Shown in pieces: positions 7,687-15,003 of a DNA stretch of 15,849 nucleotides. Each line of letters opens with the position of its first letter. Position 1 is the stretch's first letter. This DNA comes from Betaproteobacteria bacterium. Lineage in GTDB: Bacteria > Pseudomonadota > Gammaproteobacteria > Burkholderiales > Thiobacillaceae. The position numbers and the translations under genes are program-made. The notes beneath the pieces were generated by a model. That model did no database searches. It saw nothing but the letters and a program-made list of their open reading frames with translations, and was not told the DNA's origin. Location: assembly GCA_020049245.1 (NCBI GenBank), contig JAIFLB010000063.1, forward strand, positions 1-15,849, given 5' to 3'.

Positions 7687-9615
7687 ATGATCGAACCAGC
7701 CAGCAATTGTTTCGAATCGCTGAAGGCCGGCGGTATGTTGCCGTCGCCGCAGGGGGTTGCCTTGGCTGTGCTGGAATTGACCCAGAAGCACGATGCCAGC
7801 ATCCAGACGCTAACCCACCTGGTGCAGACCGATCCGGCCATGTCCGGCCGTATCCTGCGCTATGCGAATGCGGTGCATGGCGGCAGCCTGCGCCATATCG
7901 CTTCGCTGCCGCACGCCATTGTTTTTCTCGGGCTTTTTCGCGTGCGCCAGATCGCGCTCGGATTTTCCCTGATCGACCATTACCGCAGCGGCGCCTGCAA
8001 AGCGTTCGATTATCTTGGCTACTGGACCGCTTCGCTGGCGACCGGGATTGCGGCGCAGCAGGTTTCGGAGCGGGCTCAATGTCCGCCAGACGAAAGTTTT
8101 ACCTGCGGCTTGCTGTCCGGCGTCGGCCGCTTGGCCCTGGCGACCGCGTTCCCGCTCGACTATGGCGGCTTGTTGCTGGAAAACCTGCCAGATCTGGCTT
8201 TGCGTGAGCAGGAAACCCAGCGTTTCGGCCTGGATCATGCCGCGCTATCGGCCGAATTGCTGCAGGACTGGGGCTTGCCGGAAATCTTCCATCAGGCGGT
8301 GCGTTATCACGAGCTGCCCACCGAGGCGCCATTTGCCGCCGGTTCCCGCTCCCAGGCGCTGACTTCCGCGTTGCATTTCGCCGCCAAGGTTGGCGCCTTG
8401 CTCAATCTGGATGCCGCGCAACGCTGGGAACGCGTGCCGTCGCTGTATCACGCCGCTGCGCAGATCGGCCTGGAAGATCATCAGGTTCCACCGCTGGTGG
8501 AAAGCGTCGTCGGCCACTGGCAGGACTGGGGCCGCGAATTACATCTGCCGACGCGGGATGTCAGCGACATCAAGTTGCTGCTTGGTTTGCCGCCGGACCC
8601 GGTGCAGGACGAAAACCTGTCAGCGCTGGTGGTGCTGCCGATGCGGGTAGCGCTGGTGACCAGCAATGCGGAACATCTGCGCGCGCTGGCTGAAACCCTG
8701 GATGCGATGGGCCTGAACGTGGAATTGGCCACCGAGCGCGATAGCGCGCTGCGTCTGCTGAGCGAAAAGCGGCCTGACATGATGATGGTTGAGTTGCCCG
8801 ATGCTGGCGATGTGTCAGTCCAGACGCTGCGTGAACTGCGCGGCGGCGAGGCCGGCCGCCAGACTTATTGCATCGCCATGATCCCGCCCGAGGCGGAGGC
8901 TGGCGTCGCCCGTTTGATGCTGGCCGGGGCGTCGGATTACCTGTTGCTGAATTACAGCGAGGCGGCGCTGCTTGCGCGTCTGCATTCGGCGCAGAGGGTG
9001 GTGGCGCTGCAAGGCGCGGTGCGCAGCGAGCGCGAATCGGTGATTCGTTCTTCCAGCGAATGGGCGAGAAGCAACCGCCGCCTGTTGCAGGAGGCGCTGA
9101 CCGATCCGCTGACCAAGCTGCACAACCGCCGTTACGGCCTCGATCGCTTCGCTCAGGAATGGTCGTTCTCGGCGCATAGCGGCGCGCCGCTGTCCTGCTT
9201 GATGCTGGATATCGATCATTTCAAGCGGGTCAACGATCATTATGGTCATGAAATCGGTGACCTCGTGCTGAGCCAGATCGCCAGCGTGGTTGAACGGACT
9301 TGCCGCAAGGCCGATGTGGTGTTTCGCTTTGGTGGCGAAGAGTTTTGCGTTGTCGGCCCGAGTACCTCGCTGGCGGACGCTATCCATCTCGGCGAGCGGA
9401 TTGTGCGCGGTGTACGTGGTGAACGTTTCGGCGAATTGGGCAAGCGCTTTGCGGTGACCTTGAGTATCGGTGTCGCCACCCGCACGGCATCCGATATCGA
9501 TCTGGAAGCGCTGCTTGCGCGCGCCGACAAGGCGCTCTACAGCGCCAAGAAAGACGGCCGTGATCGTGTCGTGGCGGCGCGTGGCGGCGATGCATCGGTT
9601 GTCGATAAAGCGTGA
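7687..9615 (+). CDS. HDOD / degenerate receiver / GGDEF diguanylate cyclase
   Basis: A 642-residue signalling protein with three domains. Residues about 15-285 are an HDOD domain (TDPAMSGRILRYANAV at 48-63; the HD pair is replaced in LLSGVGRLAL at 142-151, as usual for HDOD). Residues about 319-440 have the length and pattern of a CheY-like receiver, but the phosphoacceptor position in PDMMMVELPDAG carries Glu (E369) instead of Asp, and the acidic pair after the first strand is missing (VALVTSN), so it is probably not phosphorylated. Residues about 470-630 are a GGDEF domain with an active-type GGEEF at 549-553 and an intact RxxD inhibitory site (R540-D543). It should make cyclic di-GMP from two GTP with product feedback. 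No membrane segment is seen. The next gene starts 72 bases on and may share its transcript. Its input signal is unknown. Confidence 0.87.
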   Translation: MIEPASNCFESLKAGGMLPSPQGVALAVLELTQKHDASIQTLTHLVQTDPAMSGRILRYANAVHGGSLRHIASLPHAIVFLGLFRVRQIALGFSLIDHYRSGACKAFDYLGYWTASLATGIAAQQVSERAQCPPDESFTCGLLSGVGRLALATAFPLDYGGLLLENLPDLALREQETQRFGLDHAALSAELLQDWGLPEIFHQAVRYHELPTEAPFAAGSRSQALTSALHFAAKVGALLNLDAAQRWERVPSLYHAAAQIGLEDHQVPPLVESVVGHWQDWGRELHLPTRDVSDIKLLLGLPPDPVQDENLSALVVLPMRVALVTSNAEHLRALAETLDAMGLNVELATERDSALRLLSEKRPDMMMVELPDAGDVSVQTLRELRGGEAGRQTYCIAMIPPEAEAGVARLMLAGASDYLLLNYSEAALLARLHSAQRVVALQGAVRSERESVIRSSSEWARSNRRLLQEALTDPLTKLHNRRYGLDRFAQEWSFSAHSGAPLSCLMLDIDHFKRVNDHYGHEIGDLVLSQIASVVERTCRKADVVFRFGGEEFCVVGPSTSLADAIHLGERIVRGVRGERFGELGKRFAVTLSIGVATRTASDIDLEALLARADKALYSAKKDGRDRVVAARGGDASVVDKA

Positions 9616-9674
9616 TATGTTTTCGCCGCATTGGTTGCAACGATCCGATTCAACAATGCCGACCCAGAACTCTC

Positions 9675-9690
9675 AGGAGCGCCGTCCGTG
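9675..9690 (+). promoter_or_regulatory. Ribosome binding site deciding a GTG start
   Basis: AGGAG at 9675-9679 lies eight bases before GTG at 9688-9690. The frame is also open back to a TTG at 9631, but that TTG has no comparable site, and the sequence between looks like leader. The GTG gives the start MTHHAAAAFDYQPGETLF, which aligns with the beginning of the synthetase domain of E. coli Aas. Confidence 0.7.
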
Positions 9691-11256
9691 ACTCACCATG
9701 CCGCCGCAGCTTTCGACTACCAGCCGGGAGAAACCCTGTTTTCCGCGCTGGTTTCTGCGCTGCAACGTTTTGGCCGCAACACGCCCGGACAATGGGAAGA
9801 CCAGAAGCCCGGCGCTTATTCATACGGTGATCTGCTCAAGATGACCCTGGCGCTGGGCCGTCTCGCCAGCAAGGTCAGCGTCCCCGGCGAACACGTCGGT
9901 GTGCTGATGCCGAACATGGTTTCCAGCGTCAGCCTGCTGATTGGTTTGTCCGCTTTTGGCCGCGTGCCCTGCATGCTGAACTACACCGCCGGCAGCGATG
10001 GCATGCTGAGCGCCTGCCAGACGGCGAGGGTAAAAACCGTGCTGACCTCGCGTCTGTTCCTGGCTAAAGCCGGTCTGGTCGAACAGGTTGAAGCGATGCG
10101 CGAATTGCGCTTTGTCTATCTGGAGGATTTGCGCAAGCAGTTCAGCTTGGTCGACAAGGCCTGGTTGATGGGTTTTGCCTACTGGTTGCCGCTTGCCGCC
10201 ACCCCGAAGCCGGAACCGGAAGCGCCGGCGGTGGTGATGTTTACTTCCGGTTCGGAAGGCAAGCCAAAGGCGGTTGTGCTTTCGCATCGCGCGTTGCTGG
10301 CCAATGTGGCGCAGGCGATGGCGGTGTTTCCATTCGGGCCGAGTGATTGCGTCTTCAACGCACTGCCAATCTTTCACTCGCTTGGCTTGACCGCCGGCAC
10401 CCTGATTCCGCTGGTTAGCGGTGCGCGCCTGGTGATGTACACCAGCCCATTGCACTTCAAGGTGGTGCCGGAAATGGTGCGCGAGAAGCGCTGCAGCGTG
10501 ATGTTCGGCACCAGCACTTTCCTGCACCACTACGCTCGACATGCGCAGGCGGATGATTTCAAAACCATGAAGATCGTTGTCGCCGGCGCCGAGAAACTGG
10601 CCGACAGCGTGCGGCAAACCTGGCTTGAGCGCTTCGGCGTCGAGATTCTGGAAGGCTATGGCGTCACCGAAACCGCGCCGGTTCTGGCAGTCAACCTGCC
10701 TGGCGAGAATCGTCCAGGTTCAGTCGGACGCCTGATGCCGGGCATCGAGGCCAAATTGCTGCCGGTAGCCGGGATCGATGATGGCGCTGAATTGCATGTG
10801 CGCGGCCCGAACCTGATGTCCGGCTATTACCGCCACGCCGCGCCCGGCGTGCTGGAGCCACCGAGTTCCGCCGCCGGCGATGGCTGGCACAACACCGGCG
10901 ATGTCGCAGCACTGGATGCGGATGGCTTCGTTTCGATCAAAGGTCGCTTGAAGCGCTTCGCCAAAGTTGCTGGCGAAATGGTCTCGCTGGAAGTGGTCGA
11001 GGCGATTGCCCGTGCCGCGTCGGGCGAAGCAACCCACGCGGCGACCTGTGTTTCCGATCCGGCGCGCGGTGAGTTGATCGTGTTGTTCACCACCGACCCG
11101 GCCTTGACCCGTGATCAACTCGCGGTTGCCGCGCGGAGTTTGGGGAGTCCGGAAATCGCCCTGCCGAAACGAATCATCGTGGTCGAAAGCCTGCCTTTGC
11201 TGGGCACCGGAAAGATTGATTACATGCGTTTGAAGGCGCTTGCGGAGGCAGCTTGA
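9688..11256 (+). CDS. Stand-alone acyl-[acyl-carrier-protein] synthetase, Aas C-terminal-domain type
   Basis: An AMP-forming acyl-activating enzyme of 522 residues. It aligns along its length with the C-terminal half of E. coli Aas, the bifunctional lysophospholipid acyltransferase / acyl-ACP synthetase that recycles fatty acids into membrane lipids. Shared landmarks are PGETLFSAL (13-21), LNYTAG (97-102), the adenylate loop TSGSEGKPKAV (186-196), LPIFHSLGLTAG (226-237), FGTSTFLHHYAR (273-284), LEGYGVTETAP (321-331), TGD (403-405), GRLKRFAKVAGEMVSLE (419-435) and the catalytic lysine K509 in GTGKIDY. The N-terminal PlsC-like acyltransferase domain of E. coli Aas is absent, and no acyltransferase gene is nearby, so a separate partner is expected. 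The start is GTG with AGGAG eight bases upstream. An acyl-CoA synthetase cannot be excluded, but the Aas-specific segments make ACP the likelier acceptor. Confidence 0.85.
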   Translation: MTHHAAAAFDYQPGETLFSALVSALQRFGRNTPGQWEDQKPGAYSYGDLLKMTLALGRLASKVSVPGEHVGVLMPNMVSSVSLLIGLSAFGRVPCMLNYTAGSDGMLSACQTARVKTVLTSRLFLAKAGLVEQVEAMRELRFVYLEDLRKQFSLVDKAWLMGFAYWLPLAATPKPEPEAPAVVMFTSGSEGKPKAVVLSHRALLANVAQAMAVFPFGPSDCVFNALPIFHSLGLTAGTLIPLVSGARLVMYTSPLHFKVVPEMVREKRCSVMFGTSTFLHHYARHAQADDFKTMKIVVAGAEKLADSVRQTWLERFGVEILEGYGVTETAPVLAVNLPGENRPGSVGRLMPGIEAKLLPVAGIDDGAELHVRGPNLMSGYYRHAAPGVLEPPSSAAGDGWHNTGDVAALDADGFVSIKGRLKRFAKVAGEMVSLEVVEAIARAASGEATHAATCVSDPARGELIVLFTTDPALTRDQLAVAARSLGSPEIALPKRIIVVESLPLLGTGKIDYMRLKALAEAA

Positions 11257-11290
11257 AATCGCTCTGGTCAGGCTAAATATAAGAAAACAT

Positions 11291-11299
11291 TGATATAAT
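11291..11299 (+). promoter_or_regulatory. Extended -10 promoter for the fmdB-DUF502-aspS genes
   Basis: TGATATAAT is an exact extended -10 element (TG-N-TATAAT). No good -35 hexamer occurs at the right distance, as is common for extended -10 promoters. It lies 28 bases before the FmdB start, in an A/T-rich dip in an otherwise GC-rich sequence, and is the clearest sigma70-type promoter in the window. Confidence 0.7.
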
Positions 11300-11326
11300 T
11301 CGTCAACTTTTCGTATGGAGTCCGCC

Positions 11327-11572
11327 ATGCCCATCTACGCCTACAAATGCACCGAATGTGGTTTTGAACAGGATGTAATGCAAAAAATGAGCGATGCCCT
11401 GCTCACCGAATGCCCGTCCTGCAAAAAATCCACTTTCGCCAAACAGCTTTCCGCCGCTGGTTTCCAGCTCAAAGGTTCCGGCTACTACGCCACCGATTTC
11501 AAGAACAGCGGTGCCAAGCCGGCTGAAGCGCCGGCGTGCGGTACAGGCGCGTGCCCGGCCTGTGTAAGCTGA
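11327..11572 (+). CDS. FmdB family zinc-ribbon regulatory protein
   Basis: An 81-residue protein with an N-terminal zinc ribbon: CTEC (C8, C11) and CPSC (C29, C32), in the family-typical context MPIYAYKCTECGFEQDVMQK. A second cysteine cluster, C71-x4-C76-x2-C79, ends the protein. I place the start at 11327, preceded by GGAG at 11317-11320, rather than at the in-frame ATG at 11315, because family members begin MPIYxYxC. FmdB was first described as a putative regulator of formamidase genes; in this gene context its role is not known and it may bind nucleic acid or serve a translation-linked function. It is the first gene of a block with the DUF502 gene and aspS, an order I know from other betaproteobacteria. 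Confidence 0.88.
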   Translation: MPIYAYKCTECGFEQDVMQKMSDALLTECPSCKKSTFAKQLSAAGFQLKGSGYYATDFKNSGAKPAEAPACGTGACPACVS

Positions 11573-11590
11573 AGTCGCTTTCCCCTTTGC

Positions 11591-11622
11591 ATCGGGCAAA
11601 ACGCAGCTGCGTTTTGCCCGAT
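11591..11622 (+). terminator. Perfect 32-base palindrome with T-rich tail
   Basis: The two 16-base halves are exactly self-complementary (ATCGGGCAAAACGCAG and its complement CTGCGTTTTGCCCGAT), with no unpaired centre, and TTGTTTG follows. It lies 18 bases after the fmdB stop. It would form a strong RNA hairpin and could act as a partial terminator or processing site ahead of the DUF502 gene and aspS. Confidence 0.72.
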
Positions 11623-11661
11623 TTGTTTGAATGTCTTGTTTGAAAGCCTTGTTTGAAAGTC
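11623..11661 (+). repeat. Three tandem copies of a 13-base unit
   Basis: TTGTTTGAA begins at 11623, 11636 and 11649, exactly 13 bases apart; the unit is TTGTTTGAAWGYC with small changes. A poor fourth copy (CCATTTGAC) runs into the TTG start of the next gene. The array lies between the palindrome and the DUF502 gene. Confidence 0.8.
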
Positions 11662-11665
11662 CCAT

Positions 11666-12292
11666 TTGACTTCTGTTAAACGTTATTTCATCACCGGCCT
11701 GCTGATCTGGGTGCCGCTCGGCATCACCATCTGGGTCGTTACCGCACTGATGGGGGCGCTGGATCAGAGCCTGCTGCTGCTGCCGGAATCCTGGCGGCCG
11801 GATTTCTGGCTCGGCATCCATATCCCCGGCCTGGGTGTGATCCTGACCGGTGTGGTTATCGTCGTCACCGGCCTGTTCGCCGCCAATCTGATCGGCCAGC
11901 GCCTGGTGCTGTTCTGGGAAAGCCTGCTGCACCGGATTCCCGTGGTCAAAACGATTTATGGCAGCGTCAAACAGGTTTCCGACAGTCTGCTGTCCGGTTC
12001 CGGCATGGCGTTCAAGAAAGTGTTGCTGGTGCATTACCCGCACCCGGATGCCTGGTCGCTGGCATTTCAGACCAACATGCCGGATGAGGTGAAAGGGCAA
12101 CTCGATGCCGAGCATGTGGCGGTGTTCATTCCGACCACGCCCAGCCCGGTCAACGGCTTCTATTTTTATGTTCGGCGCGACGCGGTGATCGAACTCGACA
12201 TGACTGTCGATGCCGCGCTCAAAGCCATTGTTTCGATGGGTGTGGTGGCGCCGGTGATGAAACCGGATGTGGCCAACTATCCGGGCGATTGA
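11666..12292 (+). CDS. DUF502 family inner-membrane protein
   Basis: A 208-residue membrane protein of the DUF502 family, function unknown. It starts with the family-typical VKRYFITGLLIWVPLGITIWVV, a first transmembrane segment at about 8-30, then LPESWRPDFWLGIHIPGLGVIL leading into a second at about 52-76. The region after it, including RIPVVKTIYGSVKQVSDSL (90-108) and VAVFIPTTPSPVNGFYFYV (151-169), is conserved in the family and probably cytoplasmic. The start must be the TTG at 11666: an in-frame stop (TGA, 11654-11656) lies just upstream and no ATG or GTG precedes the conserved N-terminus. No strong Shine-Dalgarno sequence is present (only GAAAG at 11655-11659). aspS begins 21 bases after its stop, so the two are probably co-transcribed. 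Confidence 0.87.
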   Translation: MTSVKRYFITGLLIWVPLGITIWVVTALMGALDQSLLLLPESWRPDFWLGIHIPGLGVILTGVVIVVTGLFAANLIGQRLVLFWESLLHRIPVVKTIYGSVKQVSDSLLSGSGMAFKKVLLVHYPHPDAWSLAFQTNMPDEVKGQLDAEHVAVFIPTTPSPVNGFYFYVRRDAVIELDMTVDAALKAIVSMGVVAPVMKPDVANYPGD

Positions 12293-12313
12293 TTCAGTAC
12301 TTCAGGATTTTTT

Positions 12314-14107
12314 ATGCGTACACATTATTGCGGCTTCGTTAACACCGACCATATCGACAGCATCGTCAACCTGTGCGGCTGGGCGCATCGACGGCGTGAC
12401 CACGGCGGTGTGATCTTCATCGACCTGCGCGACCGCGAAGGCACGGTACAAGTGGTGATCGACCCGGATACCCCGGAAGCCTTCAAGCTGGCTGAAGAAA
12501 CCCGCAGCGAATTCGTGCTGCGCGTAGTCGGCAAGGTGCGCGCCCGGCCGGCCGGCACGGAAAATCCGAATCTGCCCACCGGCATGATCGAAGTGCTGAC
12601 CCAGACGCTGGAAATCCTCAATCCCAGCTTGACGCCGCCGTTCCAGATCGACGACGACAACATCAACGAGAACATCCGTCTGCAATATCGCTACCTCGAT
12701 CTGCGCCGCGAGCCGATGCAGAAGAACCTGCGTCTGCGCTACCGCGTCTCCAAGCTGATGCGCGACTACCTCGACCAAAAGGGTTTCATCGAAGTCGAAA
12801 CGCCGATGCTGACTCGCAGCACACCGGAAGGCGCGCGCGACTATCTGGTGCCGTCGCGCGTGCATGACGGCATGTTCTACGCACTGCCGCAGTCGCCCCA
12901 GTTGTTCAAGCAGTTGCTGATGGTGGCCGGTTACGACCGCTATTTCCAACTCACCAAGTGCTTCCGCGACGAAGACCTGCGTGCCGACCGGCAGCCGGAA
13001 TTTACCCAGGTTGACCTGGAGACCTCCTTCCTCGGCGAAGAGGAAATCATGAATCTGGTCGAAGGCATGATCCGCGACATGATGTTCAAGGCGCAGGGCA
13101 CCGAATTGCCTGCCGCGTTCCCGCGCATGACCTTCCATGAAGCGATGAACCGTTACGGTTCCGACAAGCCGGACATGCGGGTGACGCTGGAAATCACCGA
13201 ATGCACCGATGCGATGCAGGATGTTGCGTTCAAGGTGTTCTCCGGTCCGGCCAACGACCCGAAAGGCCGCGTCGCTGCATTGCGCGTGCCGGGTGGCGCT
13301 GCATTGAGCCGGGGCGAAATCGACAGCTACACCGAGTTCGTCAAGATTTACGGCGCCAAGGGGCTGGCCTACATCAAGGTCAACGACATCAGCCAGTTGA
13401 ACGAAGCCGGCCTGCAATCGCCGATCGTCAAGAACCTGAATGAAGCCGCGCTAAAGGCGGTGATTGAACGCACCGGCGCGCAGAACGGCGACATCGTGTT
13501 CTTTGGCGCTGACAAGGCGAAGGTGGTCAACGACGCTCTGGGCGCATTGCGCCTGAAGATCGGCCACGAAAAAGGCCACGTCGATGGCCGCGCCTGGGCG
13601 CCGCTGTGGGTGGTTGACTTCCCGATGTTCGAATACAACGAGGATGAAAACCGCTGGGATGCGCTGCATCACCCATTCACCGCGCCGAAGGACGGGCATG
13701 AGGAATATCTGTCCAGCGATCCGGGCAAGGCACTGTCGAAAGCCTACGACATGGTGTTGAATGGCTGGGAAGTCGGCGGCGGTTCGGTGCGTATCCATCG
13801 CCAGGAAGTGCAGGAGAAAGTCTTTGCCGCGTTGAACATCGGCGTGGAAGAGCGGCGCGAGAAATTCGGCTTCCTGCTCGATGCGCTGCAATACGGCGCG
13901 CCGCCGCACGGTGGTCTGGCCTTCGGCCTGGATCGTCTGGTCACGCTGATGACTGGCGCCGAATCGATCCGCGACGTGATCGCCTTCCCGAAAACCCAGC
14001 GCGCTTCCTGTCTGATGACCAGCGCGCCGAACGTGGTCGACGAGAAACAACTGCGCGAACTGCACATCCGTCTGCGCAACACGGCGGCGGTGGTTCCGGG
14101 CGCTTGA
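12314..14107 (+). CDS. aspS: Aspartyl-tRNA synthetase, bacterial type, probably non-discriminating
   Basis: Class II aminoacyl-tRNA synthetase of 597 residues that charges tRNA with aspartate. An OB-fold anticodon-binding domain (about 1-110) begins MRTHYCGF with GWAHRRRDHGGVIFIDLRD (22-40). The catalytic core follows, with YRYLDLRRE (125-133), motif 2 FRDEDLRADRQPEFTQVD (217-234) and motif 3 GGLAFGLDRL (533-542). The bacterial GAD insertion lies about 290-420. Length is normal. AGGA at 12304-12307 precedes the ATG. H30 and G81 appear to correspond to H31 and G82 of Pseudomonas aeruginosa AspRS, which are linked to charging of both tRNA-Asp and tRNA-Asn; E. coli, which is discriminating, has Leu at the first position. 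If so, this organism needs GatCAB to convert Asp-tRNA-Asn. The enzyme identity is certain; the specificity is inferred. Confidence 0.97.
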   Translation: MRTHYCGFVNTDHIDSIVNLCGWAHRRRDHGGVIFIDLRDREGTVQVVIDPDTPEAFKLAEETRSEFVLRVVGKVRARPAGTENPNLPTGMIEVLTQTLEILNPSLTPPFQIDDDNINENIRLQYRYLDLRREPMQKNLRLRYRVSKLMRDYLDQKGFIEVETPMLTRSTPEGARDYLVPSRVHDGMFYALPQSPQLFKQLLMVAGYDRYFQLTKCFRDEDLRADRQPEFTQVDLETSFLGEEEIMNLVEGMIRDMMFKAQGTELPAAFPRMTFHEAMNRYGSDKPDMRVTLEITECTDAMQDVAFKVFSGPANDPKGRVAALRVPGGAALSRGEIDSYTEFVKIYGAKGLAYIKVNDISQLNEAGLQSPIVKNLNEAALKAVIERTGAQNGDIVFFGADKAKVVNDALGALRLKIGHEKGHVDGRAWAPLWVVDFPMFEYNEDENRWDALHHPFTAPKDGHEEYLSSDPGKALSKAYDMVLNGWEVGGGSVRIHRQEVQEKVFAALNIGVEERREKFGFLLDALQYGAPPHGGLAFGLDRLVTLMTGAESIRDVIAFPKTQRASCLMTSAPNVVDEKQLRELHIRLRNTAAVVPGA

Positions 14108-14123
14108 GGCAGGGCTGATTTAT

Positions 14124-14151
14124 CGTCACACCGGCATTCGCCGGTATGACG
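14124..14151. terminator. Hairpin between convergent aspS and suhB
   Basis: CGTCACACCGGC and GCCGGTATGACG pair with one mismatch around the loop ATTC. It lies in the 53-base gap between the two convergent genes and would work in either direction. Its GTCA-...-ACCGGC-loop-GCCGGT-...-TGAC layout resembles the dispersed palindromic repeats common in proteobacterial genomes, so it may be one copy of a genomic repeat used as a terminator. Confidence 0.65.
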
Positions 14152-14160
14152 GTAGGCCGG

Positions 14161-14985
14161 TCAGTCAGCTACCGCGACCTCGCCGCGCAATGCCGGCGTC
14201 AGATGCGGCGTGATGGTCTGCAACAACTGCACGAATACCTTCGGATTACCGGCCACCACATTGCCGGATTGCAGGTAATTCTCTTCGCCGGCGAAATCGC
14301 TGACCAGTCCGCCGGCTTCCTGCACCAGCAGGCAACCTGCGGCGATGTCCCAGGCATTCAAACCAATCTCGAAGAATCCATCGGTGCGTCCGGCAGCCAG
14401 CCAGGCCAGATCGAGCGCAGCCGAGCCGGGGCGGCGCAGGCCGGCGGTCTTCTGCACCAGATCCTTGAACATCGCGGTGTAAGCGTCGAGGTGGGTGAAA
14501 TCGCGATACGGGAAACCGGTGCCGATCAGCGCGCCCTGCAATTTGTCGCGCTTGGAAACCCGGATGCGACGTTCGTTCAGGAAGGCGCCACGGCCGCGCA
14601 GGGCGGTATAGAGATCGTTGCGCACCGGATCGTAGATCACCGCGACGGAAAGCTGCCCCCGATACACCAGTGCGATGGAAATGCAGTATTGCGGGAAGCT
14701 GTGCAGGAAGTTGGTGGTGCCATCGAGCGGGTCGATGATCCATTCGTATTCGGCTTCGCCCAGAGAGCCGGATGCACCCGACTCCTCGGCTAGAATCGCA
14801 TGGTCAGGGTAGGCATCCAGCAGGGTCTGGATGATCGCCTGTTCCGCCTTTTGATCGACCTCGGTGACGAAATCGTTTTCGCCCTTCGAGTGGATGGTCA
14901 AACGATCCACATCGTCAGACGCACGGTTGATGATGACGCCAGCGCGCCGGGCGGCCTTGACCGCAGTGTTGAGCATCGGGAGCAT
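14161..14985 (-). CDS. suhB: Inositol-1-monophosphatase family protein SuhB
   Basis: A 274-residue Mg2+-dependent phosphatase of the inositol monophosphatase family. In E. coli SuhB also takes part in rRNA transcription antitermination. The metal site is complete: AEES (66-69, E67/E68), DPLDGTTNF (85-93, D85 and D88) and NAWDIAAG (210-217, D213). The N-terminus MLPMLNTAVKAARRAG is nearly that of E. coli (MHPMLNIAVRAARKAG), which fixes the ATG at 14985 even though the frame continues open upstream; GGA lies about ten bases before the start. KGENDFVTEVDQKAE (34-48) is also family-typical. The gene is divergent from trmJ with only 18 bases between start codons. I recall the suhB, trmJ, cysE, iscR order from Pseudomonas, and it is preserved here as far as cysE. 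Confidence 0.94.
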   Translation of the reverse strand: MLPMLNTAVKAARRAGVIINRASDDVDRLTIHSKGENDFVTEVDQKAEQAIIQTLLDAYPDHAILAEESGASGSLGEAEYEWIIDPLDGTTNFLHSFPQYCISIALVYRGQLSVAVIYDPVRNDLYTALRGRGAFLNERRIRVSKRDKLQGALIGTGFPYRDFTHLDAYTAMFKDLVQKTAGLRRPGSAALDLAWLAAGRTDGFFEIGLNAWDIAAGCLLVQEAGGLVSDFAGEENYLQSGNVVAGNPKVFVQLLQTITPHLTPALRGEVAVAD

Positions 14986-15003
14986 TATTTTTTCCAAAGA
15001 GCA

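Noticed and set aside
11623..11661. CRISPR-like array from the triple repeat
   Set aside because: The 13-base units are contiguous with no spacers, so this is a simple tandem repeat.
12302..13417. 371-residue minus-strand reading frame opposite aspS
   Set aside because: aspS is certain over this range; the antisense frame is a codon-bias shadow with no motif.
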